Part shown: one piece after another, positions 24,193-35,400 of the stretch
Position numbering within the stretch: position 1 is the first letter of the stretch
How the letters are laid out: every line of letters starts with the position of its first letter
Origin: Oscheius sp. JU75
Lineage: Eukaryota > Nematoda > Chromadorea > Rhabditida > Rhabditidae
Assembly: GCA_037178855.1 (NCBI GenBank)
Contig: JASJZC010000001.1
Span: 5,890,001-5,954,000 of the forward strand
DNA: 64,000 bases
Direction of reading: 5' to 3'
Notes under the pieces: generated by a model
The model's input: the letters and a program-made list of their open reading frames with translations, nothing else
Told to the model about the DNA's origin: nothing
Database searches by the model: none
Made by a program: the position numbers and the translations under genes

Positions 24193-25594
24193 ATGTACGC
24201 TCTGAAATCGGCTCAACGTCTTTCTCGGGCAGTACGTGTCGAATGGGAGGACGGGCTGACGGCACAATTCACCTACGTCTGGCTGAGGGACAACGGCTAC
24301 AAGAGACCTTCCCTTCTACACCTCGACTTGCATGCTAAACCTGAGGTAAGTGTTTATTTGGGTAGTCAGTCAGACATTCGTGTGACCAGTACAGAAAACA
24401 GACAAACAAGCTGTGGTTTAGGCTGTCAAAAACACGGACAACAACCTGTCAGTTGTGTGGCCACCCTTCCTCCAAGCACAATATTCATCTCAATTTCTAC
24501 GGGAACATGCTAGCGTCAAGCCGAAAAAGATAGTCTGTCCGGCCAGTGAACGGGTTAGTTTTTAGCGTTTGACTCCGGCGCGGGGTTCCAGGAAAACACA
24601 AAAGAAGTTCACCAACCCGGGGATCGAACCCGACTCGTTATAGTTCGTAGTCGAACCGATTGAGCTATGCGCGCGAATTTCCCGGATGTTTGAGATAGCT
24701 GTTGCTCCTGGCAGAGTTCATTTTCTGAGCCGGGACAAAGTTCATTTGGGTACTAGTGTACCGGCCCAGCCTCCCAATTGATTGATAACAGGGTCACAAG
24801 CTGCCAGCTTTCAGGTAATGAAAGTGCCTTGGAGGGTACAGGAAAGGCCGAGAGACAACAACAGTGGTCACATGGCGGCCATGTTATGGTCAGACAGAGC
24901 TGTAGAGTGTGGAACCGTATGGCCACATTTCGAACGCGTTCCAAGCATTGTGACCGTCGAGACGAATCAGCCAAGCGCCCAAATCTACGTGGTGGATGCT
25001 CTGGCAGCCTGTACGACAATGGCCGAACAGTTCCCGGAGCAGTTCAAGTTTCTGGTGGATAATCCCGTAGAGTATGAGGATGGACTCTTCAAGGCTACCC
25101 ATAGGACTATTGAGGTTCAGGACGGCAAGGTCGTGTCGGTGAGTTTCACTAAAGTTTCAAAAAAGTGACTACCCAATTGGAATTCGACGTTTCGAACGAA
25201 AGTATATAGTGAAAAGTCAAAATTTCAACCAAACGTTTGGGCTGTTATGTAAATTCAAAACGTATATCACTTACGGGGTTCGAACCCGTCACTATCGAAT
25301 TCGTAGTGTGACCGCTAACTGACTGCGCCAAGCGGAAAAGGTTTTCGGGTGTGCATTTGAATGTAGTTGTTTTTTCAGGCAGTCTTCAACAATGACCTCC
25401 GGAGCAGTGAGATCACGACGGAGATGCTCGACATGATGTATCTCAGCCTCAAAACGTTGAACAAACTCGTCTGTGACCACACAACTACCCTACTGCTCCA
25501 GCCAAGCGAAATGCTGGTCGTAGATAATTCGCAGGCCTTCTTGGGCTGTCCCCCACAGACAGATCGCCGTCTATATCTCCGTCTGTTCCACTAA
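24193..25594 (+). CDS. Gamma-butyrobetaine dioxygenase-like protein lacking metal ligands
   Basis: Four in-phase exons (24193-24345, 24422-24553, 24815-25138, 25379-25594) give 274 residues. Exons 1-2 match the N-terminal domain of the gamma-butyrobetaine/trimethyllysine dioxygenase family (AVRVEWEDGL, YVWLRDNG). Exons 3-4 match the double-stranded beta-helix domain (WRVQERPRDNN, DALAACTTMAEQFPEQFKFL, VVDNSQAFLG). The family makes carnitine using Fe(II) and 2-oxoglutarate. Here the Zn-binding CPCSDC-type motif is replaced by GYKRPS. The iron-binding HxD reads WSD and the distal His in the LHGR motif reads FLGC. About 60 residues before the catalytic core are missing, where intron 2 holds only a tRNA-like relic. 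The frame and splice sites are nevertheless intact. It could be a pseudoenzyme or a decaying gene. The ATG is 1 nt after TTTTCAG. Confidence 0.75.
24600..24676 (-). repeat. tRNA-derived fragment in dioxygenase-like intron 2
   Basis: On the minus strand it has GCATAGCTCAATCGGTT (A box) and CGGGTTCGATCCCCG (intact T arm) with an anticodon-like arm between. The acceptor ends do not pair. It lies antisense in the intron. Confidence 0.6.
25270..25341 (-). repeat. tRNA-derived fragment in dioxygenase-like intron 3
   Basis: On the minus strand it has TGGCGCAGTCAGTTAGCGG (A box), a CACTA/TAGTG anticodon stem with an oversized loop, and ACGGGTTCGAACCCCGT (B box and T arm). It is the best-preserved relic, but acceptor pairing is only partial. 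Confidence 0.6.
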
Positions 25595-25888
25595 ACATTC
25601 CTTATCTCCCACACAAACACGTGTAGACACACTCTTTCTGGACTACTAGTCGCTCACCTCAGGATATCCCAATTTGAATTTTTAGACCGTTTTCTATTCT
25701 ATTGCGTGTATGTATTCTATATCTTTGTTCTGTTATGAAATTGTCCTTGCTCTGTTTGACATTTTAACTACCAGTAATGACGCTCTGTTGCTTGCGCGCG
25801 CAAATACAAAAGCTGTTTTTTAAATGAGTCTTTTTGCTGCGTCTTTTTATACTCTTTTTTTACAGCCATTCCAAGGGTTTAATTTCAG

Positions 25889-28886
25889 ATGCACAATGTA
25901 GTTCTGTTCGACCAGGCGACACAGATATATACCCTGAAGACAGCTGCTGGCTCGGCAAAGTTCTATAGGAAACTGGAGATTCGCTTGGATCACGAGACGA
26001 AGCGGCTGATGAAGGAGGTACGATGGGAGAATGGCTATTCATGTGGGAGTGCTTTGCGCACCGTGAGAGTATGACTAAAGCAGGCAATAAAAAGGTTGTA
26101 CTTTGTCACGGTCATCCAGGGTTACAGGCATTTCTACAGATGACTTTGTGAACTTGTCTCAAACTCTTCTTGTCCATGAATCCCTAGGTAAACCAGTACA
26201 GTCGATGTAGGAGGTCCCATGTATCTTTCAACCTATCAATCCTATACATACTTACAACACCCCGTCAAATTAACATGTCACTCATTCATTCGGTCCATGA
26301 CAACCGCAAATGTACAATTTTCACGCGTTGACTTTTATTTGCAACTCACTCATCTATAAGCATTTGTCTTAATCTGACTTGCCAACTGCAACATCATACT
26401 GACAAAAACACCCACACTATGGAATAAATTTAGGTCCATTCCCTTAGTTTTTTGAAAAAACTGTCTTACTGTCTCTGTTTATTGGAAAAGATGATATAAT
26501 GGCTGTCTAACGGTCGTAGTTGTGGCTCTAAGAGCAGACTACTTTTAGGCTCTCCAACGGAACACTATTCTGGAAGTAAGATACTCTGAGAATGAGGCTG
26601 CTCCCTTGCTCGACAGGAAGAGGAGAAGAATTGAGGTCTCTATAGAAAAATGGGAGATGTTTGATCTGGTAGGTAGTCACTGTAACCCAGTTAACTTGAG
26701 TGTAGAACCGAAAATTTGAGCCAATAGATGACTGGACATCGGAGGAGGAAAATGAGGATATGGAAAACCTCCCAACCACATTCATGCAGTCAAGACTGGA
26801 CACAGATAACCCTTTCAAGAATCTGTCGAACGAACATCGATTGGTAGACAGCTCATTTTTAAATCTCACCTATGTATTTAGCTCAATCTTCGTCACCGTT
26901 CCAGTTATACCATCTCTCCTCGGCAAACGCGTGCCAGTCGCCGTGAAGTCGAGACTGATTCTTCTGAGCACAAGGAATGGGCTGTGGCTCGGATTATGGC
27001 CAGCTGGTTAGACTGGGTATGTGTGTCGTTTGAAAATGTGCCATATACCCCCTATCTGAATCTGGCGCGGAAATATAAGGGAAAAGACTGTTGAGTCTGA
27101 CTAAAATCAACATTCCAAGGCTTCTCCGAGCGTTTAATAAAGTAGCAAAAGCTTTTGTCAAGCGTGCGAATCGAATCCAATGTTTTGTTTTTCTAGTCGG
27201 AGCTCTAACCGACTGAACAATGCGACTGAAATTCTCATTTTTGCATGTTGTTTTCAGTATCTCGTCTTTTGGGATGACTGGAACTTTACCCACTGCACCT
27301 GGGAGACGAAGGATTCCCTCGAGCACAGCCCTGATCTAGTCCGAGACTTTGAACAGTACCAGGCTGGTCGAGCTGCTATTCTTCAGAACGTTCAGAGCAG
27401 TGCCTGGTAGCTATCCATAGTTTGAGTTGTTATCTCAATTCTAGGCTCGGCAAGCTGAAAAAAGATCCCAAGCTTCACCTGCGGGACGTTCCCTACGTAC
27501 ATGACCAGCTCTCCGATGAGGAACTGGCCTTCCGATTGGAGGATCCGCGCTTCAAGAGCAGACTCGGCATCTGGAAATTGAAAATGATTGAGCTGGACTG
27601 GTTGAAAATTTTGGATCCTAGAGGCACAGGAATACGTCCTCCACTCTATCTGGAATACATGCACGCAAGGAGTCGAGTAGACATTCTCCCCACTGATTTC
27701 AAAGTACTTCCACTAATTTAAAGGATCACATTCTTTAGTTTACCATTGACTACTCCTGGTCCTTCGACGCCCATGCTGAACTCCTAGAACCGGAAGACGA
27801 GCCCCATCTCTGTGTCTATCAGTCGCCCAAGAACCGCTGTTCAGACTGTGAGAATCTAGTCCAAGCGGATCTGACACCGTCTGGCAGCATCGATTTTCGG
27901 AATATCGAGTTCTCGAAGAAGTAAGACGGGAAAAGTAGGGGAACAATGCACTTTCAGCTATGTTGTCATCGTCTGCAGTGAGTCCAAGTGCGTCTGTCCT
28001 GGAGGATGGGAGGCTTGCCAGCGGAAGATTCCAACGGTAAGTAGCTAAAGCTCTTCTAAAACCGTTGTCCTTAATCTTGAATCATCAAGTAGTCTTGTCA
28101 AAAGTTTCAATGACCAGCCACCTTCATGTTTAAATTTCACTGCAAACTTCACTCCGTTATGGCAGCTCAAAGAGACGGATGAACAGTAACAGGATAAGAG
28201 AATTAGTAAGGCAGATAAACAAGGAAAATGACAGTTTGAAAAAACCCGACAAGAGCTTAAGGAACTTTGATTTTCGCTACAGTAACCAACGGTATCCCAC
28301 TGATATTGTTTAACAGTCCGAACTATGGTACCAGGCATCATAAACCTGGCCGAAAGAGGTTTGGCCAGGCCAGGTTGCTGATCAAAGGCGCGCAGTGTTT
28401 ATATGCCTGGACTGGCTGGCCAGGTTTGTGATCCCTGATGGTACTAATATACTGTTTCAGTACCCCCGCAAGCTCCCACTGGCCATCTTTCACGATCCTC
28501 GCTACCGATGGGGAGTCCGAGCTCTGACCGACATCCCCAAAGGAACCATTATCTGCGAGTACGTGGGTCGAGTGATGACCGTCGAAGAGGGAGATGACCG
28601 TTCCGCCAACTACCAATTCGGCTTCGGCAAATTCGTCGTCGATGCCACCCACGAGGGCAACGAGTCCAGGTTCCTTGCTCACTGCTGCGATCCAAACTGT
28701 GTTGTGGTCAACATCTACGAGATGGCTCAAGACATGTCTAAGTGCCATCGCGGTATAATGGTAGCTCTACGGGATATTGTCATTGGAGAGGATCTCCACT
28801 TTGACTATCATCCACGAGAGACCAGACCGAGAAACAATTACGCCAAATGTCGTTGTGCGGCGAAGAACTGCCGTGGCTGGTTGTGA
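25889..28886 (+). CDS. SUV39-type chromodomain and SET histone lysine methyltransferase
   Basis: Nine exons (25889-26017, 26549-26668, 26706-26843, 26882-27016, 27258-27406, 27445-27703, 27739-27920, 27958-28036, 28461-28886) sum to 1617 nt, 538 residues. An acidic/low-complexity N-terminus is followed by a chromodomain (EWAVARIMASW, YLVFWDDWNFTHCTWET) with all three likely cage aromatics as Trp. A cysteine-containing pre-SET region follows (CSESKCVCPGGWEAC), then SET (RWGVRALTDIPKGTIICEYVG, RFLAHCCDPN, LHFDY) and post-SET CRCAAKNCRGWL. The family methylates H3K9 to build heterochromatin. Odd points: the usual NHSC of the SAM pocket reads AHCC, and the first pre-SET cysteine cluster is reduced. 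The His, the catalytic Tyr and the post-SET cysteines are kept. The ATG follows TTTCAG with no spacer. Confidence 0.88.
27155..27232 (-). repeat. tRNA-derived fragment in a SUV39 intron
   Basis: On the minus strand the order is TTCAGTCGGTTAGAGC (A box), an A-rich anticodon region, then TTGGATTCGATTC (B-box-like). It is degenerate and sits antisense in the intron at 27017-27257. Confidence 0.5.
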
Positions 28887-29467
28887 GCTCTAGATTAATC
28901 TTTAGTTTTCTTGGCCTTCAAACCTATCCTACCTCCAAATGATCTCAAAACTGCCATTTCAATATTTTTACCGTATGCATTTTTTTTCATTCAGTTTGTC
29001 TTAAAAAGTTACCGGTATTCCTACCTCTAGAAGATTGAATATATACTAGCCGTTTAGCATTGTCAACAGACGGCCGCGTCACTTCCCTAATGGCTGAAGA
29101 TCCCAAGATTATTCCATTGCTTACTTTTTAACTAAACACTTGACGTGCATCATCGCCAGCTTTCGTTTAGTGGACGGAAGTCATTGTCCTCTGGTAGTCC
29201 CTTGCAGGTAAATACGGAGAGAGAGCGACTTGAACCGAGAATGTTTCAGCCGACTCGGATGAATAAAAGTTTATATTTCGCTATAAAACATGAGAATATG
29301 CCAAGAGAGTACGTAACAGAAGAAGACCCACTCTTCGAAAAAAAAAAGCTCAATCACAGATATATAGGGAAGGCAACGAGTACAAGGCTGTGGGGTCAAG
29401 AGATTGAGAAAGGAGGCTATCACAGAAAACTAGAATTACACACTGGATAGACACGGGGCAATAAATA
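28887..29467. other. Convergent 3' intergenic region
   Basis: This lies between the SUV39 stop and the DNAJC13 stop. It has AATAAA-type and A/T-rich stretches that could serve either 3' end. No exon is seen; the open frame at 29145-29450 carries no recognisable motif. Confidence 0.5.
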
Positions 29468-32400
29468 TTAAAAAGAGTGTACAAAATTAAGAATAACTAA
29501 ACCGGTGGTGGAGGGGGGCTGCGTCGGCAGCGGATTGTTGTGTTGTACGTCCAGAATATAGCCGGCGACGCCAGTTGTTCCTCCAGTGATGGCTTGCGTC
29601 CGGCTGGCTGGCAGGAAAAGATCGTGACGTTGATCCTTGTACTGGGCCCAGATCGGGCTCGCGTTGAGAATGGCCGAGATACGCTCGCCGGCTTTCAAAT
29701 CCAGGGCGGCCGCCTTTAGCGTGTCCACAATCTCGGCTCGGGCTGCTGCCGCGTTAGAGACTCCTGAAGTGTGAAGTTTAGCACAAACTGGAAAGAGACT
29801 AACCGGCCATATTTCCCTTTAAAATATTGAGAAGATATTCGACCATTCCGCAGTTGAGCATTTGAGAGGCCAGCTCCCCGCTATTATGTTGCATCAGACA
29901 CTTGAGAGCGTGAGCAGACTCCCTCATTAAAGCTGAAATAAACTCTTGAAATCGTTCAAAAATGGTGTGTATTTTGTGGTAACGATTTGAGTTATGCGCT
30001 TTTTCTAGAACAGACCATACTTCCAATCATTTTTTCGGGTCTAAAACGTAATTTTTGGGAGAATATGACGTTTTACAAGAACTAGAAAACATGTAGTTAA
30101 GATGCGGATCTTTTATAGAACAGCGAAAATAGAAAAAGACTAACTTGGCTGGTTTTTCATCGATTCCATTATGCCGGGAATGCAGTCCGTCTTGGCGAGC
30201 GCATCTGCACAGTAATGATTCTCGGCTAACTGCTGCAGTATCAGGATCGCCGTCCTGGATGTGTCGCTATTCTTCGAGCGCATTGCCGCACAGAACTGGG
30301 GCAGATAGCCCTGTCTTGGCAGCTGATCAGCCATGTGAGAATGATGACGGAGTAGCTCCACGAAGGCACTGGTCAGGACAGTCAACTCCGGAGTGGGGCG
30401 TTGCATCGATGATAGAACTCTAAAAAAATGGAGTTCTTTTTTTTGAAAACAATATGATGTACCGTTCCAGAAGCTCTGTAGAGAATTTGGTTGGCTGACT
30501 GAGTGTCCAGCCGGGAGTGGCGATGAAGAGACGAAGAAAGACGCCACCGACAATCAGTTCTCCCTTCACGGAATCAGCATATGCACACCAGTCGTCCGTA
30601 AGAGGCGTCTGTAAGTTTACAGCGAATATATACCAAGTTGGATAGTCAAAATAACGCGCTTTTATTAAATTTGGATCGAAGAAAAAGATGCCTACCGCAG
30701 TCCACTTGACTTCCGGATCCGTGGTCTGAGCTGACGCGAGCTCCGTGGTATTCTTGTTGACAAGACGGTAGACCGTATTTCGCGTACTCTCATTCCAAAT
30801 CAGCTCCGGATGTTCGGTCGTCGAGTCGATCATCGAAACTCTGCAATTTGAATGATTTGATTGTACATACGTCCCTCTACTAGTTTCCACTCGCTCTTTA
30901 TTTTTTTTTTTGAACTAAAAAGAACTCCTAGTGTCTACAATCGGTTTCGTACAGACGGGAACCCGAGGACGATCCAAATAGACACGTTTTTTTTCTTCGA
31001 AAGATCATGGCCGTCTGGCAAAGAAAAAAGAAACTTACGCTTTGCTAGGATTCTCCTTGAGAGCATCCGAGAAGATGGGTGGCAGATACTTGCAGAGGAA
31101 TCGTTCCCACCGTGGTCCGGTCCCAGTCTGTTTCTCCGACTGCAGCTTGGCCAGCAGCTCGGCAACCTGGAGTCGCTCGGCTGGATCGCGTTCGCTGTTG
31201 CAGAAGACATTGAGCAGATAGACGAGTCCGCCGTATTCGAGCATTTCGCGCACAATGTGTCCATTGGAGGCCAAGGCGACCAGATTATTCAGAATGATGG
31301 CCGTGCAGTCGGGCTGCTGGAAGAGCATCACGAACAGCGTCGAGCAGGGGCGACAGTTGGCAATATCCGACAGACATTCCTTGCTACCGGCAGCCGTACA
31401 CAATACCTATTGGTTTTATGATTACGAGATTAAAAATGCAAAATACCCTGAGCGTAGCCTTCTGAATCTTCGGATAAGTCTTGGCACGGAGGTAGTTGAT
31501 CAGCATCTTGAAATGACCAATCAGCAGGATCTCAACGCCTGAAATTATTTAATTTTTTGACGTACTACAATTACTACAAACAACACAAGGACACTACATA
31601 AAACCCACATCGAGGGATACTTTGAACTGAAAACGCGCCGAAATAGACAGAATACAAATTAAAAAGAACGTACCCTGATGGCTGGCAAGCAGATTCGAGA
31701 GCGCCGTCATGCACATCAGAACCTTGTCGTCCTTGGACAGCTTGCAGCTGTTGCCAGACCAGTCGATTTCGGCCGGTTTGCCATTTAGGGCAGATTTTCC
31801 TCCCGTTAGCTCCATCTCGCACTTTTTCATGTAGTCGAGCATGTCGACGGCTACGTGTTTGGGCTCGGTGAAGACAAAATCCGGCTGCTCGTTGTAGATG
31901 CGGACGAAGATGTCACCGACAATCAATTCTTTCGCACAGACCGAAAGTGTGAACTCGGCTCCGAACAGCTCACTTGTCTGCACCGACGAGGTTCGATGCC
32001 GTTCGACGAATTCGAGCAGCTCGGCTCTGGTTCCGTTGTCCCAAATGAGGTAAGGATTCTCCGTGTTGCTGTTCAGCACCTTCAGCACCTAAAAGGCAAG
32101 TGTGACGTGATGTTTTGAGAAAAAAAGGGCACGAACCTCGTCATTAGTGCTTGTCCTCATAAGTTTACAGACATAGGGAGTTAGGAGAGCCTTGAGACTG
32201 TTCTGAACACCGTCATTGTCCGGTGTCTGTTCGCGGAATCCGGCCAGACAAGCCAACGCCTCACATGATGATCTGGCTAGTCTGTTTGCCAGCGACTGCT
32301 TGTTCGACTCTTCGCTATGTGCTACGCCTAAAATAGTGCAATTAACTGCAAAAGTAAATTCCTACCTCCTTCATCGAGCGTGTAGTCAAAGTGGAAGAGA

Positions 32401-35400
32401 TGCGGAATCATCTGCCACAGGATGCCCGTTTGGAAGAGCTGCGTCTGGAGCAGAGTGCAGACAGCCATGGCACAGATGCATTCTGCTGCGGCTGACGACA
32501 ATTTGGCCAGATGCTAAAAGCTTTTACTGTGTTTTGTAATGAATCATTTGCTTTTTGTATCCCTAGCTAAAAAATCCACTACTTTTCAACAAAACTTGGC
32601 CGTATACTCAACATCTGTAAGCTAAAGTTACAGCCGAACGGGTCTTGCTATGAAGATTAGTGGATTACGGTAGGAAATATATACAATTTCCCGCCAAGGA
32701 ATTACCGTAAACACATGAAAACCTACCGGGAGCTGAAGTAGTCGGCAGAGGTTGCCGAAGAGGGTCGGCAGTTCGGCCATCCTCTCGCGGCATCCCTCAA
32801 AGGCGGAAGCAGTCGCGAAGCAGTTGCATATGTGCTCACAAACTTGTACTGCCATGTCCGTCGGCTTCGAGCTCTCCGTGACCATGGGACAGCAGCGATC
32901 GAAGGCTGTCTGTAGAGCTTCCAGACCCTGGTCGCGTCGCAGCTGCTCGGCATTCAGAGCACTACTTTTCAAGGTATAATGACACAGTTCGACTGCCGCA
33001 CTCAACAGCGTCCCACCTCCTCTGAAATTAACTTTTTTAAGCACATTGAGCAAATGACCTACTGCTGGAAAAGGGTCGAATCCTTGGCCTCGATGTCGAT
33101 TGTGCGGATAAGTCGATCGTAGCCGGCGTATTTGTAGACGGACAGTTCTGAAAGATTTAGTTTTGACACTCTTTGAGAAAGTGCAAACCTTCGCTATATC
33201 TGCTGTAGATGATAGACTGGGCCTGTAGACAGAGGACAATTCTGTTGGTATCATGAGTTTTGGACTGGCCGGCCAGGCTACTGGTCAAGAGCTCATAAGC
33301 AGCGTTTATCTAAAGTTTTTCGTTAGGACAATGAAATAAGAGTTTAAAGCTGTATCTTCCACGTATGTTTCCCAACAATAACTGGATTACATTAGTAGCC
33401 TCCATCAATTTATAAGAATCCATACCTTCTCAAAAGTCTCTCTATACTCGGCCTCCTTGTCCCTCTTATCATCTGGCAGCTTGTCCGGATGGTAGATAGC
33501 GGCCAGCTTGAAATAGGCCCGTCTAACGACTCCGGGATCAATCGTCGTGTCTTTCGGCGTCAACTTGAGCATCTCACAGGCCTGCTCGAAGGACATGCTT
33601 GGCGGTTTCTTATCGAGTTCCTCGTACCAGGCAGCCAAACAGGATCGCAGGAATGGAATCTGTGATTTTCGATTTAAAAAGGGAGGAAGAGAGTGACTTA
33701 CAGGATCCCTGATGGGCCAATCCGGAAAACGCTGTTTGTCGCAGAGGTGACGAAGATAGTAGACGTGGCAGAAGAGCTCATTCTCCAGTTCCGGATACGA
33801 AATCACAGGGATCGGACAGAATTGATAGACAGCCTTGACATTGGAAGTGAGTCGGCGCGTGAAATCCGCCACATGAATAGCAATCTTCGAGATGAGATTC
33901 TGGCGCATCGAGGTATTCCAAATAATCTCCGGGTTGTCAAACTCGCCGAGAAAAACTTCCGCGTATTTTTCCGGCCCGTACTGTTCCAAATAGAAGGTGG
34001 CCGCCTCTGGCAGAATTGGAGCCAAGACAGACTGTCGAGCCTCGTCGAACTAAGTAGGAGTTTTGTAAGAAAAAAAAGGAAGGAAAATACCATGGCGGAG
34101 CGGAAAGCTTGCTTCAAATGCGTGTAATGAAGGAAGCGGGCAATTGGCAGTACATTTGAGCCATTGTACATGAGGATGAAGTAGAAGACACCGGAGAGAT
34201 AGAGCCGCGGCAGGAATGGATTGTCTTGCATGATCAGGAGCAGCAGAGTGGCCACACGTTGAACAATCGACGGTTCGTAGGTCACGAGCAGCTGAACGAT
34301 GTGGTAGAGCATGGTCGCATCGGTGAGACGCTGCTTCACAGCCGGCATCGGCCTCACCACACTGTCATACTCGTCTCTGAATTGTTCATATGTATGGTGG
34401 CTTTCAGACCCACCCAGGTTCGAACCCGGTTGTGAAAATCTCTATTTTAGTATTATAAAACAGCTACAAACCTGGTCGGGAAGAACTCGCACAGATGAAT
34501 GAGGATATCGAGACAGACCGAGCACATCTGCGTGAAATTGTAGTCTCCGGCTACGCCCTCGGGAACACAGATCGTCCATCGGAACTGGGGAACAGCATGG
34601 AGTGGCTGCCATGTGGCCAAACCGTATGCCCAGACGGCAGTCTTCTCAAAGATTGTCTTCTCCGCATAGAGTTCTCGGATCCGGTCGAATGAGAATGGTC
34701 CTTGCCTGGCGTTCGCTTGATCTGTGTAGTACCATTCGGCCGCGCCGCCGGCACTCAACTGATCCGCTGAGGCCTCGATCACATTCGTCTGATTCTGGAG
34801 TTGGGCCCGCTGGACGTGGAGATGGGCCAGCGTGCAGAAGTCGATGAGTAGCGGCAGCACACCGGCTGCTATCAGATCTCGCGAATTGGACTTGTTGGCC
34901 ACCAGTTTCGATATCAGGAGGAGCTGAAAATGTGGCCAAAATTAATTGGACAGTATACCGTTTGCGTTAATTCTCAAAACATGTCTATTTTTGCGCTACT
35001 TTTTTCTTTGCGCCCAAATCGCTTGCAAAAGAGAATTGAAAACTGACATATCGATCCCGCTCCAGCGGATCCTTGCACTTGGCGAGCATGGCGATGAAAT
35101 ACTTCGAGTCGTGGAACGGCCCGATCTGCTCAAAATGACGTCCGTAGGTGATGGCCATGGCCTTGAGGCACTGACAGCGCATCTCCTTCCTCGTCTCCAA
35201 CAAGAATCGATGGTAAACGTCGTTGAAGAATGTCGTCCTAATCACAAGTTTTTGATACAATAGATAGAGCATACGGATTGTGGATTGGAGTAGCATTTTC
35301 CTCTTCTTCCTGTTGGAGCAGACGTAGGTAATAGTCACCGATTTTGATCTCTTCGTCTAGCGAGGGATACGGTATCTGAAAAGTCTTTTAGAGGGTCCGT

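Noticed and set aside
25792-25803. 12-bp palindrome TTGCGCGCGCAA in the dioxygenase-SUV39 spacer
   Set aside because: A short CG-repeat palindrome is expected by chance at this scale; no partner site was seen.
29145-29450. 101-codon frame after SUV39 as an extra gene
   Set aside because: It lies in the convergent 3' region, with no motif and biased towards K/E/R from A-rich DNA.
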